Source: Pyxidicoccus sp. MSG2
GTDB lineage: Bacteria; Myxococcota; Myxococcia; Myxococcales; Myxococcaceae
NCBI RefSeq assembly: GCF_026626705.1
Contig: NZ_JAPNKC010000001.1
Coordinates: forward strand, 3,410,001-3,474,000
Direction of reading: 5' to 3'
DNA length: 64,000 nt
The notes below the pieces were generated by a model, which saw only the letters and a list, made by a program, of their open reading frames with translations, was not told the origin of the DNA and made no database searches. Below are positions 29,644 to 38,376 of the stretch, one piece after another. Position 1 is the stretch's first letter. Every line of letters starts with the position of its first letter. Made by a program: the position numbers and the translations under genes.

Positions 29644-32145
29644 TCAGCCCCGGTGGGAGCGGGGCAGGCACACCCGGAACAGCGTGCCCGTCTCCCGCGT
29701 GGAGGTCACCTGGACGTGGCCCCCGTGCGCGGTGACGATTTCATGCACGATGAAGAGGCCCAGCCCCACGCCGTTCAGTGCGTCGCCACCGTCGTCCGCG
29801 CGGGTGAAGGGTTGAAAGAGCCGGGGCAGCAGCGCGGGCGGAATGGGGTTGCCCGCGTTGGCCACCTCCAGCACCACATCCGTCCCCTCGCCGTCCGCGC
29901 GCACCTCCACGGGCACGCCCCGGGCGCCGTGCGTGAAGGCGTTGACGACGAGGTTGCCCAGAAGCTGCGCCAGCCGGTCCAGGTCCCACTCGCCCGTCAG
30001 GTCCCCGCACAGGTCCAGGTGGATGTCCCGCTCCGGGTACGCGGCGAGCAGCTCGTCCACGACGATGCGGCAGGCGTCCTCCAGGCTCATGCGCCGGCGC
30101 TGGATGGGCAGCGTGGCGCCCTGGCTCACCCGCGCATAGTCCAGCAGGTCGCGGATGAGGTGGTCCATGCGCTGCACGCTCGTGAGGATGCGGGCCGCGC
30201 GCTTGCGCTGGGGAGAGTCGGGAGCGCTGTCCTTCAATAGCAGGGCGCTGGAGGTGGCGATGGCCTGCAGCGGGTTGCGCAGGTCGTGCCCCACGATGCC
30301 CATCAGCCGGTCTCTCGTCTCGGCCTCGCGGCGCAGGGCCTCGCGCATCTCGTGGTGCGCGGTGACGTCCATGGACACCGCCACGCCCGCGAGCGGCCGC
30401 CCCTGCGCGTCGTGGACCCGCTTGGAGCTGAGGTCGAGGTGCTTCGTCGTACCGTCGCTCATGCGCAGGTGCATCGGCTCGCGCAGCACCGTCTCCCCAT
30501 GCAGCAGCGAGCGCGCCAGGGGCCACTGCTCGGGCCGGTAGGGCGTGCCATCCGGCCGGTAGCCCTGGTAGGCCGCGTACCCGGGGATGCCCTCCGAGGC
30601 CACGAAGGGGTGGCCCCAGATGGACTCCACCGCCGCGTTGCCGCGGATGAGCCGGCCGCCGGGCTCGGCGATGACGACGCCCACCGGGAGCTGGTCCAAC
30701 ACGGCTTCCAGGAGGCCGCGCTCGGTGGCCAGCCTGTCGCGGAGCTGCTCGGCCTCCTCGCGGGCGCGACGCTCGGCCTCGTACAGGCGCGCGCGCTCCA
30801 GCGCCAGGGCGCACTGCTGGCCGAGCGACTCCATGAACTGGAGCTGCTCCGGCTCGAAGCGCTGCGCGTGCGCGAAGGAGAAGCCGAAGGCGCCGAGGGT
30901 GCGCCCGTCCACTCGCAGCGGCAGCGCGGCGAAAGCGCGGCCCAGCAGGGACGGCTCGTCCCGCAGGCCCGGGTAGTCCCGGAAGAGGTCCTCCAGGTCC
31001 GGGTACAGCATGGGCCGGCCCGTGCGAACCGCCTCGCGGTACATGACGGGCGTGTCCACGGGGAAGCGCCGCCAGGACTCCAGCACCCCCTCGGGGAAGC
31101 CGTGCGCGGCGCGCAGCTCGAAGGAGGCACCGTCCTCGCTCAGCAGCACCAGCGAGGCGGCGACGGCCTCGAGCGCCGCGGCTCCCTCGCGCACCACCAC
31201 ACTGGCCACCTCCTCGGGCCGGAGCGCGCGGGACAGCGCGGACGACACCGCCGCCAGCCTGTCCGCGCGGAGGCGGGAGCGCCGGGACGTGGTGATGTCC
31301 TGGAGGATGCCGATGATGCGCAGGGGCCGCCGGTGTGCATCGAAGTGCACCCGCCCGAACGCCGACAGCCAGCGCTCCTCCTTCACGAGCGGCCCCACCA
31401 CGCGGAAGTCGGTGCGGAAGCATCCGTCGCCTTTGGAGTCGAAGGCCGCCCGCAGGGCCGCGTCCACGCGGGGACGGTCCTCCGGGTGGACGCACCCCAT
31501 GAGTTGCTCCCTGTCCAGGACGCTCGCGGCGGACAGCCCCAGCAGCTCCAGGCTCCTGGCGCTGAAGTTCCGATGACCCGTGAGGAGCTCGCGGTCCCAC
31601 GTCCCCAGGTCCGCGCCCTCGAGCGCGAGGCGCAGCCGGTCCTCGCTCTCGCGCAGTTGACGTGCGAAGCGCCCGGCCTCCTCCCCCCGGCGCAGCTCGG
31701 TGATGTCGGAGATCATTCCCACGTACCCGGCGACGCGGCCGTCCACATCCACGTGCGGCAGGTAGTCCGCCTGGACCACGCGCGTGCCGCCATCCCGGTA
31801 CGGCATGGCGCGCTCGAAGCGCACCGGCTGACCGGACAGGGCCGCTCGCAGGTGGGGGAGCGCGGCCTGGTATGCGGAGTCGCCCAGCACCTCACGCACA
31901 CTCCGCCCGAGGACCTGCTCGCGGGGTACGCCGAACCAGCGCTCGTAGGTCTGGTTGCAGAAGCGGTAGCGCTCGTCGCGGTCCACGTACGAGAGCAGCA
32001 CCGGCGCGGCGTCCACCGTCACCAGCAGCTTCTCGATGAGGCCCCGGTCGTCCAGCATTCCGCCCTGACGGGGACGCTCACGGTCCAGCACCAGCAACTG
32101 GTCGATGACATCTCGCAGAGAGGTAACGGACGGGGATGGAGTCAT
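29644..32145 (-). CDS. Cytoplasmic PAS-PAS-GAF-PAS sensor histidine kinase
   Basis: 833 aa from ATG 32145; no membrane helix. In order: PAS 1 (about 30-160, YRFCNQTYERWFGVPREQVL), PAS 2 (about 165-295, GTWDRELLTGHRNFSARSLE), GAF (about 305-470), a coiled linker, PAS 3 (about 490-600, DQLPVGVVIAEPGGRLI), HisKA (GIVGHDLRNPLQAIATSSAL, H620) and HATPase_c (NLVVNAFTHGA; VGLGLFIVHEIV). Both PAS 1 and PAS 3 are followed by PAC-type segments (YVGMISDITEL; VAVSMDVTAHHE). An orphan kinase; partner regulator not adjacent. Confidence 0.9.
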   Translation of the reverse strand: MTPSPSVTSLRDVIDQLLVLDRERPRQGGMLDDRGLIEKLLVTVDAAPVLLSYVDRDERYRFCNQTYERWFGVPREQVLGRSVREVLGDSAYQAALPHLRAALSGQPVRFERAMPYRDGGTRVVQADYLPHVDVDGRVAGYVGMISDITELRRGEEAGRFARQLRESEDRLRLALEGADLGTWDRELLTGHRNFSARSLELLGLSAASVLDREQLMGCVHPEDRPRVDAALRAAFDSKGDGCFRTDFRVVGPLVKEERWLSAFGRVHFDAHRRPLRIIGILQDITTSRRSRLRADRLAAVSSALSRALRPEEVASVVVREGAAALEAVAASLVLLSEDGASFELRAAHGFPEGVLESWRRFPVDTPVMYREAVRTGRPMLYPDLEDLFRDYPGLRDEPSLLGRAFAALPLRVDGRTLGAFGFSFAHAQRFEPEQLQFMESLGQQCALALERARLYEAERRAREEAEQLRDRLATERGLLEAVLDQLPVGVVIAEPGGRLIRGNAAVESIWGHPFVASEGIPGYAAYQGYRPDGTPYRPEQWPLARSLLHGETVLREPMHLRMSDGTTKHLDLSSKRVHDAQGRPLAGVAVSMDVTAHHEMREALRREAETRDRLMGIVGHDLRNPLQAIATSSALLLKDSAPDSPQRKRAARILTSVQRMDHLIRDLLDYARVSQGATLPIQRRRMSLEDACRIVVDELLAAYPERDIHLDLCGDLTGEWDLDRLAQLLGNLVVNAFTHGARGVPVEVRADGEGTDVVLEVANAGNPIPPALLPRLFQPFTRADDGGDALNGVGLGLFIVHEIVTAHGGHVQVTSTRETGTLFRVCLPRSHRG

Positions 32146-32452
32146 GACCTGGGGTGAGAAGGGAACAGTAGTGTTCAACCGCCCACCCCACCTGGGGGGT
32201 TCGCCGCTTGATTGGCGCTCGACGGGGCGAACCGCAAGACCCCGCACCGCGCTCTGTCAGGCAGCCGGACAGGTGAGGGCCGTGTAGCGGCGCCGCGTTG
32301 CCAGAGGTGGCGCTGGAGATTGCTGAAGAAAAGGGGTGAGGGATTTTCGCGGCTTCCTCCGCTCAGCATGTCAGGAGGGCTTCCTAGGCTCTCCTTCGCG
32401 TGCAGGGGCCCAGGCCCCCACGACTGACGGGCAATGTCCCGAGGAGACAACC
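32146..32452. promoter_or_regulatory. 307-bp divergent intergenic region
   Basis: No gene seen. It should carry promoters for the PAS kinase (minus) and the small secreted protein (plus). A dyad GGTTCGCC (32198-32205) / GGCGAACC (32226-32233) with a 20-base spacer is the clearest structure; it could be an operator or hairpin. An A-rich stretch (near 32321-32332, TTGCTGAAGAAAAGGGG) precedes the plus-strand gene. No confident -35/-10 pair. Confidence 0.4.
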
Positions 32453-32821
32453 ATGAAGCGAGTGTCCCTTTTCTGTGCAGTGATGATGTCGGTGCTCTTC
32501 GCGGGTTCGGCCGAGGCCTCGCTCGTCACGGTGTCGGGCTACGTGTGCTCGGCGACGTACACGCGGCAGAACAACGTCAGCTATGGCCAGGGCTACGTGC
32601 AGGTGCAGGTGCACAACTCGCCGGGCTGCACCGGCGGTGTCGTCGGGACCTACGTGTACCTGGGCGCCGGCGCGGCCAACGGGGGCTACCAGCACAGCGA
32701 GGCCGAGCGGCTGGAGTTCTTCGAGCGAGCCACCACCGCGGCCACCCAGGGTACCCGCCTCAGCCTGTACATCGAGAGCGTGGGCGGGGGCATCTTCAAC
32801 ACGACCTACTACGCGAACTGA
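32453..32821 (+). CDS. Small secreted protein of unknown function
   Basis: 122 aa; GAGGAG precedes ATG 32453. Signal peptide RVSLFCAVMMSVLFAGSAEA. The mature 100 residues are Tyr/Gly/Thr-rich and probably beta (VTVSGYVCSATYTRQNNVSY; VVGTYVYLGAGAANGGYQHS), with two Cys that could pair. No family recognised. A perfect 12-bp terminator hairpin directly follows, so it is a single-gene transcript, which for a small exported protein suggests high expression. Confidence 0.78.
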   Translation: MKRVSLFCAVMMSVLFAGSAEASLVTVSGYVCSATYTRQNNVSYGQGYVQVQVHNSPGCTGGVVGTYVYLGAGAANGGYQHSEAERLEFFERATTAATQGTRLSLYIESVGGGIFNTTYYAN

Positions 32822-32843
32822 GCGCGGAAGCTCCGTGCCACTT

Positions 32844-32872
32844 GACCGGGACCGCGAGAGGCGGTCCCGGTC
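32844..32872 (+). terminator. Rho-independent-type hairpin
   Basis: Perfect 12-bp stem GACCGGGACCGC (32844-32855) / GCGGTCCCGGTC (32861-32872) with a GAGAG loop, 22 bp after the stop of the small secreted protein; followed by GCTCTTCG, so only a weak T-tract. Confidence 0.8.
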
Positions 32873-32978
32873 GCTCTTCGCGTGACGTGCGCGCCCACCG
32901 TTTCCGCGGTGACTGGTGGCGAGTCCGGTTCGACGAAGGCGGGCGGAGCCATTCGCTCCACTGGCATTTCCAGACCGG

Positions 32979-33515
32979 TCAGGGCGTGGAGACGAACTCT
33001 CGCAGGAGGTCACGCTGCGAGGACTCGAGCGGATGCGAGACGCCTGAGACCTCCACCGCCGCCGCATGCGCACGCGCCATGCGGTCCACCACCGAGACGT
33101 CCACCTCGACGGTGAGCGTCTGGATGCTCCCCACCTTCGTCCCCCGCGCCTCGTACCCAACACCTTTCAGCGGCACGCGCCGCCCGTCGAGCACCAGCGC
33201 CACCGAAGTGCGCTCACTCCAGTCCGACTCCGAGCGGTCCTCCACCGTGAGCCACACCCTCGCGGGCCGCGTCCGGGCGCCGCGCCCCGGCTGGGAGAAG
33301 CCCACCTCCAGCCATCGGTCGATAACCTCCGGACCCCAAGGCACAGGCATCACCCCGAGTGTCACCGAGTGCCGCGTCTCACCACCCGTCGCGTCGTACC
33401 AGGCCTGGATGCCCTCCTCCGGCACGGGCGGCCCGTACTGAGGCACCGCCGCCACCGGCATGCACCGGGAGCAGGCACTCATCGTCAGCAGCACCAGCAG
33501 GAAGGCGCCGCGCAC
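32979..33515 (-). CDS. Lipoprotein of unknown function, last gene of the HK-NtrC operon
   Basis: 178 aa from GTG 33515, two bases after the NtrC-family stop, with GGAG upstream. Lipoprotein signal AFLLVLLTMSACSRC (lipobox SAC). The mature part has VTLGVMPVPWGPEVIDRWLE, then ARVWLTVEDRSESDWSERTS and VEVDVSVVDRMARAHAAA, suggesting a beta-sandwich. No family recognised. Its coupling to a two-component system suggests that it is a sensor accessory or a co-regulated envelope target. Confidence 0.7.
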   Translation of the reverse strand: MRGAFLLVLLTMSACSRCMPVAAVPQYGPPVPEEGIQAWYDATGGETRHSVTLGVMPVPWGPEVIDRWLEVGFSQPGRGARTRPARVWLTVEDRSESDWSERTSVALVLDGRRVPLKGVGYEARGTKVGSIQTLTVEVDVSVVDRMARAHAAAVEVSGVSHPLESSQRDLLREFVSTP

Positions 33516-33517
33516 GG

Positions 33518-34861
33518 CTACGACTCCGCCCCGCCCTCTGACTCCAGCAATTTGTAGAGCGTCTTGCGGTCCACATCGAGCAGCCGCGCCGCCTCGCTCT
33601 TGTTCCCGCCCACGTGCTGAAGCACGTGTGCCGCGTACCGGCGCGACAACTCCGCCAGGCTCGGCATGTCCCCCGCCAGCCCCGTGAGCTTCTGTGTCGC
33701 ATCACCGATGGGCTCCGGGAAGTCCTGCGGCCCGAGCACGCCCGTCACGTTCAGCGCCAGCGCCCGCGCCACCACGTTCTCCAACTGCCGCACGTTGCCC
33801 GGCCAGTCGTAGCCCGTCAGCCGGGTCATCGCCTCCGGCGTCACCACCGGCCGCACTCCACCCCGCGCGTGCCTCGCCGCGAAGTGCTCCACCAGCGCCG
33901 GCACGTCCTCGCGCCGCTCGCGCAGCGGCGGCAGGTGCAGGTGCACCACGTCCAGCCGGTACAGCAAATCCTCGCGGAAGTGCCCCTCCGCCACCCGCGC
34001 CTTCAAATCCTTGTTCGTCGCCGCCACCACCCGCACGTCCACCTTCACCGGGATGCTCTCGCCCACGCGGCGAATCTCGCCCTCCTGCAGGACGCGCAGG
34101 AGCTGCGACTGCACCTTCATCCCCACGTCGCCAATCTCGTCCAGGAAGAGCGTCCCGCCGCTCGCCTCCTCGAAGACGCCCCGCCGCGCGCCCGAGGCGC
34201 CCGTGAAGCTCCCCTTCGCGTGGCCGAACAGCTCGCTCTCCATCAGCGACTCGGTAATCGCCCCGCAGTCCACCGGGATGAACGGCCCACCCGCGCGTGG
34301 CGAGCGCTTGTGCAGCGCCCGCGCCACCATCTCCTTCCCCGTCCCCGTCTCGCCCGTAATCAGCACCGGCACGTGGCTCGCCGCCGCGCGCGCCACGTGT
34401 TTGTACACCTCCAGCAGCGCCGGGCTGCGCCCCACCAGCACCAGCGAGGTGCGCTCCACCTGCTGCCGCAGCGAGCGGTTCTCCTCCACCAGTCGCTTCT
34501 GCTCCAGCGCCCGCCGCGCCACGCGCAGAATCGCGTCCACGTCGAACGGCTTCGCCAGGTAGTCGAACGCGCCCTGCTGGATGCTGTCCAGCGCCCCCTC
34601 GATGTTGCCGAAGGCCGTCACCACGATGACCGGCGTGTCCGGCAGGTGCGTCTTCACCGCCTGCAGGACCTTCAAGCCATCCCCCGGCTCGGGCATGGCC
34701 ATGTCCGTCATCACCAGGTCGAACGGCCCCTCCGCCAGCCGCTCCGCCGCGCGCTTCGGGTCCGCCGCCTGCGTCACCGTCCCCAGCGTGCCCAGCAACC
34801 GCTGGAGCAGGTCGCGAGCCTGGGGGTCATCGTCCACCACGAGGATGCGGGCTGTGCTCAT
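33518..34861 (-). CDS. Sigma-54-dependent response regulator (NtrC family)
   Basis: 447 aa. Receiver (1-120) with acidic pocket D10/D11 and phospho-acceptor D53 (VMTDMAMPEPG). AAA+ domain (about 140-375): Walker A GETGTGKE (170-177), sigma-54 contact loop GSFTGA (217-222, Ser in place of the usual Ala in GAFTGA), Walker B TLFLDE (237-242) and the Arg-finger region YRLDVVHLHLPPLRER. A Fis-type HTH closes the protein (GGNKSEAARLLDVDRKTLYK). ATG 34861 overlaps the upstream kinase stop (ATGA), so the two are a cognate pair. A candidate sigma-54 promoter lies 2.2 kb away at 37057. Confidence 0.93.
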   Translation of the reverse strand: MSTARILVVDDDPQARDLLQRLLGTLGTVTQAADPKRAAERLAEGPFDLVMTDMAMPEPGDGLKVLQAVKTHLPDTPVIVVTAFGNIEGALDSIQQGAFDYLAKPFDVDAILRVARRALEQKRLVEENRSLRQQVERTSLVLVGRSPALLEVYKHVARAAASHVPVLITGETGTGKEMVARALHKRSPRAGGPFIPVDCGAITESLMESELFGHAKGSFTGASGARRGVFEEASGGTLFLDEIGDVGMKVQSQLLRVLQEGEIRRVGESIPVKVDVRVVAATNKDLKARVAEGHFREDLLYRLDVVHLHLPPLRERREDVPALVEHFAARHARGGVRPVVTPEAMTRLTGYDWPGNVRQLENVVARALALNVTGVLGPQDFPEPIGDATQKLTGLAGDMPSLAELSRRYAAHVLQHVGGNKSEAARLLDVDRKTLYKLLESEGGAES

Positions 34862-36312
34862 GTGCCGACCTTGCGCATTCCGGAAGCGGCGGAGGCCACC
34901 TGCGACTCACCGATGCCACCCGCCGCCACCGGGCGCACCACGCGGGGAAAGCGCACCACCACCCGCGTGCCCCTCCCCTCTTCCGAGCGCACCACCAGCG
35001 TGCCGCCGTGCGCCTCCACCACGCGCTTCGTCGTGACGAGCCCCAGCCCATGGCCCGGCAGGGCCCGCACCTCCGGCGCGCGGAAGAAGGGCTGGAAGAG
35101 CGAGGCCAGCGTCGCCGGCGCCATGCCGATGCCGTTGTCCTCCACCTCCAGCACCGCCTCCTCGCCCTCGGTGGACACCCGCACCTTCACCTTCGGCTCC
35201 GCCCGGCCCGCCGTGTACTTCACCGCGTTCGTCAGGAGGTTGCGCGCGCCCACCTGCAACAACTGCCCCGGGCAGTCCACCACCACGCCCGGCGACAAGT
35301 CACGCTCCAGCGCCACGCCCTGCGCCGCCGCCGTCTGCGCCACCTCCAGCAGCACCGTGGTGACGGCCGTGTCCAGCTCGCCCACCGTGCGCTCACCCCG
35401 CGTGCCCGCGCGGCAGAAGCGCAGCAGCGCCTCAATCAGCTCGCCCATGCGCAGCGCGCTGGACTCGCACTGCGCCAGCATCTCCAGCGCGCCCGCGTCC
35501 TTCACCGCGCCGGTGCGGCGGATGAGCGTGAGGTAGCCCTTGAGCGGCGCCAGCGGCGAGATGAGGTCGTGCGCCACGCGCCGGGTGAAGGCGTCCAGTT
35601 CCTGGTTGTGCCGGCCCAGCTCCTCCAATTGCCCCTGAATCGTGGCGTCCTGGCGCTTGAGCAGCGAGGTGATGTGCCAGCCCACTCCCAGGGACAAGAG
35701 CAGCGCCAGCAGCGTGGCGCTCGCGCCCAGGGCGGTGTTGCGCACGCGCAGGTCGGCGAGCCGGCCCACCAGCTCGCGCGCCTGGTCCGTGTTCTCCTGG
35801 GCCAGCGTGCCGGCCAGCGTGTCCAGCTCCGCGGCCAGCGGGCGGATGCGCTCGGCCAGGTGGCGCCGCGCCCGGTCCGCCTCCCGCCGCTGCGACAACA
35901 CCGCCGCCGCGCGCACCTGGTCCGCCAGCCCCTGACACCCGGCGTTGAAGCGATGCCACACCGCCTTCTCTCCCGGGGGCAGGTTGCGCGTGTACGCCTC
36001 CGACGAGGCGCGGATGTCGCCGAGGATTTCCTCCATCACCGCGTCCGCCGCGCCGCGCTCGGCATCGTCGGTGGCGCGGATGTGCGCTTCAATCGCGGAC
36101 TCCAGCGACAGCGCGTCCACGCGGATGCGGCCGATGAGGCCCGCGCGCTCCAGCGCCTCCTGCACCAGCGCGTCCACCTGCCGACCCGTGCGCACCTCCG
36201 TCCACAGTGTGAAGGAGGTGACGGCGGACAGCAGCACCACCACGAAGAAGAAGCCGGCGCGGTAGCCGCGGATGGGCGTGCGAGAGCTCACGGGGGATGA
36301 TTCCTCTACCAC
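34858..36312 (-). CDS. Membrane sensor histidine kinase, partner of the NtrC-type regulator
   Basis: 484 aa from GTG 36312 (no clear ribosome site). TM1 near 20-38 (GFFFVVVLLSAVTSFTLW), an alpha-helical periplasmic four-helix-bundle-type sensor (about 40-190), TM2 near 195-213 (ASATLLALLLSLGVGWHI), a short linker, HisKA with AHDLISPLAPLKG (H248), and HATPase_c (NLLTNAVKYTAG; EVEDNGIGMAP; LPGHGLGLVTTKR). The final 25 residues are unstructured. Its last 4 bp overlap the regulator start. Confidence 0.9.
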   Translation of the reverse strand: MVEESSPVSSRTPIRGYRAGFFFVVVLLSAVTSFTLWTEVRTGRQVDALVQEALERAGLIGRIRVDALSLESAIEAHIRATDDAERGAADAVMEEILGDIRASSEAYTRNLPPGEKAVWHRFNAGCQGLADQVRAAAVLSQRREADRARRHLAERIRPLAAELDTLAGTLAQENTDQARELVGRLADLRVRNTALGASATLLALLLSLGVGWHITSLLKRQDATIQGQLEELGRHNQELDAFTRRVAHDLISPLAPLKGYLTLIRRTGAVKDAGALEMLAQCESSALRMGELIEALLRFCRAGTRGERTVGELDTAVTTVLLEVAQTAAAQGVALERDLSPGVVVDCPGQLLQVGARNLLTNAVKYTAGRAEPKVKVRVSTEGEEAVLEVEDNGIGMAPATLASLFQPFFRAPEVRALPGHGLGLVTTKRVVEAHGGTLVVRSEEGRGTRVVVRFPRVVRPVAAGGIGESQVASAASGMRKVGT

Positions 36313-36370
36313 GGCGGCGCCCGCGGCGCGGGGCCCGCCCGTCCTTCACGGTGCTTCACTTCCACCGAGC

Positions 36371-36832
36371 CTACGGAGCGCCCGTCTTGCCGCCGTCCCG
36401 CGGCGAGGTACCGGACTGCTGCGGAGGCTGCATGCGCCGGCGGGCGCGCTCCAGCGCGGACTCGTACCAGACGTCCGACAGCTCCTCGTGCATCTCCTTC
36501 AGTTCCTTCAGCTCGTTGAGCTGCCGCTCCAGCGCCAGCAACTGCGCGTTGTGCTCCTCCAGCGCGTGCCGGTCCGCCTCCGTGCGCACCAGCTCCTCCA
36601 GCACCACCGCGCGTCCCTGCTCCGCCTCGGCGCGCTCCAGCGCCAGTCGCTCCAGGGCGGACTCCAGCGCGGCCATCCGCACCGCCAGCGCCTCGGTCCG
36701 CTCGCGCTCCGCTTCGTACTCGCGCCGCCAGCGCTCTGCTTCCAGCACCTGGGCCTCGAGCTGCGCGGGGGTGATTCGCGCACACCCGCCTCCCAGACAT
36801 GCCACCGCCGTCACGAGCCGCAGGTACCGCAT
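36371..36832 (-). CDS. Coiled-coil lipoprotein
   Basis: 153 aa from ATG 36832, GGGAGA eight bases upstream. Lipobox at AVACLGGGCAR. Residues about 25-130 are a long, highly charged heptad coiled coil (LEAQVLEAERWRREYEAERE; LALERAEAEQGRAVVLEELV), reminiscent of small envelope tethers. The C-terminus is Pro/Gly-rich and likely disordered. No family assigned. It lies 58 bp upstream of the kinase gene on the same strand and may be the first gene of that operon. Confidence 0.75.
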   Translation of the reverse strand: MRYLRLVTAVACLGGGCARITPAQLEAQVLEAERWRREYEAERERTEALAVRMAALESALERLALERAEAEQGRAVVLEELVRTEADRHALEEHNAQLLALERQLNELKELKEMHEELSDVWYESALERARRRMQPPQQSGTSPRDGGKTGAP

Positions 36833-36937
36833 ACACCGTCTCTCCCGCGCCGCGGCCGCGCGACATGCGCGGCGTGAGGCCCGGGCCTGCCACCTGATGT
36901 CACCGGGTAGCGGATGCAGCTTGCTCAACTGCTCCGG

Positions 36938-36990
36938 TGTCGTCAAAGCGACAGGTGCTCGCCTGGGGAGCAGGCCCCCACTGTTGCTCC
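36938..36990. promoter_or_regulatory. Two short dyads, candidate activator sites
   Basis: TGTCG-N6-CGACA (36938-36953) and GGAGCA-N12-TGCTCC (36967-36990). They lie about 70-120 bp upstream of the sigma-54-like promoter at 37057, the normal range for enhancer sites of NtrC-family activators. Arms are short, so chance is possible. Confidence 0.35.
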
Positions 36991-37056
36991 GCCAACCGTG
37001 GAGTTTCTCCCCAACGAAATGCCGCTTGCGCACGCGCTTCACTCTGAGCGGGGCCC

Positions 37057-37072
37057 TGGCACGCCGGCTGCT
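37057..37072 (+). promoter_or_regulatory. Candidate sigma-54 promoter
   Basis: TGGCACGCCGGCTGCT matches TGGCACG-N4-TTGC(A/T) except for one base, with the invariant GG and GC exactly 10 bases apart. It points to the EAKPA-repeat gene, whose ATG is 58 bp downstream. Confidence 0.6.
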
Positions 37073-37129
37073 CAAGGGACAGGCACCAACCCGACGCAAT
37101 CCAGCGTCGCCCCCCGAACGGAGCTTTCC

Positions 37130-37375
37130 ATGAAGACCGTGTTCGCCGCCGCCCTCCTCGCCGCCGCCACCGCCTTTGCCAACACCCCCGCTCCGGCCGC
37201 CGAGGCCAAGCCGGCCGCTGCCGAGGCCAAGCCCGCCGAGGCCGCTCCCGCCGCCGAGGTGAAGGCCGAGCCCGCGCCCGCCGCCGAGGCCAAGGCCGAG
37301 GCGAAGCCGGAGGCCAAGCCCGCGAAGAAGACCAAGAAGGCCCCGAAGACCGAGACCGCCGCCGACACCAAGTAA
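37130..37375 (+). CDS. Small exported Ala/Lys/Pro/Glu-rich (EAKPA) protein
   Basis: 81 aa; GGAG precedes ATG 37130. Signal peptide MKTVFAAALLAAATAFA, then about 60 residues built of imperfect (A)EAKP(A) units (AAEAKPAAAEAKPAEAAP; EAKAEAKPEAKPAKKTKKAP), ending basic. It is low-complexity and probably disordered in the periplasm, possibly a charged spacer or binding peptide. It has a probable sigma-54 promoter upstream and a strong intrinsic terminator downstream, which suggests regulated, abundant expression. Confidence 0.8.
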   Translation: MKTVFAAALLAAATAFANTPAPAAEAKPAAAEAKPAEAAPAAEVKAEPAPAAEAKAEAKPEAKPAKKTKKAPKTETAADTK

Positions 37376-37405
37376 TTCCAGCTTTCCCAGTTCCAGAAGC
37401 AGCCG

Positions 37406-37447
37406 CGGGGGTGCCTCTCCAAGGGAGGCGCCCCCGTTGTCTTTTTT
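37406..37447 (+). terminator. Strong rho-independent terminator
   Basis: A 12-bp stem (CGGGGGTGCCTC with GAGGCGCCCCCG, one G-T pair) over 37406-37436 is followed by TTGTCTTTTTT. It ends the EAKPA-protein transcript. Confidence 0.9.
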
Positions 37448-37574
37448 CTGGGTCCCCGACAACCCGGTCCACGCGTCAGCGCGAGCACGCACTCGGAGAA
37501 GGGTGGGAGTCTCTTTCACCCCGCCCGGGTCATTCTTCTCGTTACGCGATTGCGTTATTCAATGAGTCTGAGAT

Positions 37575-37603
37575 TTGACAGGAACAAAGGAATCCTGCTT
37601 AAT
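37575..37603 (+). promoter_or_regulatory. Sigma-70 type promoter of the GAF gene
   Basis: TTGACA (37575-37580), a 17-base spacer, then CTTAAT (37598-37603), in an AT-rich patch. A shift of one base gives TTAATG with spacer 18. The GAF gene starts about 80 bp downstream. Confidence 0.6.
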
Positions 37604-37683
37604 GTGACTTAAGTGAATGACAGCCCGTTCCGGACAGTGACGGAACTCGTTGTTCCCCCCCTCACTCTGGAAAGCCCCCTCCG

Positions 37684-38274
37684 ATGATTGAAGCCTTCGC
37701 GAAGGTGTCAGAAGCCTCGAAGATGCTCCTGGACAAGGGCCTGGGCGCGGCCACCGGCGGCGAGGCGCTCCGCATGGTGGGCCACGCGCTCGGCGTGGAC
37801 CGGGCCTACATCTTCGAGAACCGCGTCCACGGCACGTACGGCCGCTTCATCACCGACATGCGCCACGCCTGGGCGGAGGCGCCCACGCCGTCGCCTCTGG
37901 CCAACCCGGTGCTGCGCGCCTTCTCCTTCCGGGACTTCGCGCCGGGCTGGGTGGACATGCTGGAGGCGGGCATGGTGGTGGCCTGCCCCACCCGCGACGC
38001 GCCGCCGATGATGAAGGACCTGCTGGAGCGCCAGGGCACGCAGTCGGTGCTGCTGTGCCCCATCCACCCCTCGCGGCAGCAGTGGTGGGGCGTGGTGGGT
38101 TTCGAGGACTGCCAGCGTCCCCGCGCCTGGAGGCCGGAGGACATCAGCCTCCTCAAGTCGCTGTCGCGCGCGGTGGCCGCGTCGGTGCGCCACGGACAGA
38201 TGCGCTCGTCGCTGGACCAGGTCCGCAACAGCCTGCGCCAGGCGGTGGGCCGCACCCCGGTGTCCGGACACTGA
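37684..38274 (+). CDS. Stand-alone GAF-domain protein
   Basis: 196 aa, no signal or membrane helix. One GAF domain spans about 15-175: MLLDKGLGAATGGEALRMVG, ALGVDRAYIFENR, TQSVLLCPIHPSRQQWWGVV, GFEDCQRPRAWRPEDISLLK. This resembles GAF sensors of myxobacterial kinases but has no output domain, so it probably acts by binding a ligand and a partner protein. Just downstream is the Ser/Thr kinase gene (102-bp gap), a possible partner. Confidence 0.8.
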   Translation: MIEAFAKVSEASKMLLDKGLGAATGGEALRMVGHALGVDRAYIFENRVHGTYGRFITDMRHAWAEAPTPSPLANPVLRAFSFRDFAPGWVDMLEAGMVVACPTRDAPPMMKDLLERQGTQSVLLCPIHPSRQQWWGVVGFEDCQRPRAWRPEDISLLKSLSRAVAASVRHGQMRSSLDQVRNSLRQAVGRTPVSGH

Positions 38275-38376
38275 AGGCCGCGCAGGTCGCCTGCCTGGGG
38301 GGGTACCGGCGACCCGTGAGGAGCGGATAGTACGCCCCCGCGTTTCTGCTACCCTGGCGGCCCCTCGCTCACCGCC

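Larger units (their letters stand above)
37376..37683. promoter_or_regulatory. 308-bp intergenic region before the GAF gene
   Basis: It holds the terminator at 37406-37447 and then an AT-rich stretch (about 37530-37640) unlike the surrounding GC-rich DNA, with the sigma-70 type promoter at 37575. No gene seen. The rest, 37605-37683, is a long leader of unknown role. Confidence 0.6.

Noticed and set aside
32846-33163. Small open frames around the terminator after the secreted protein
   Set aside because: They overlap a clear terminator hairpin and the convergent lipoprotein gene and show no ribosome sites.
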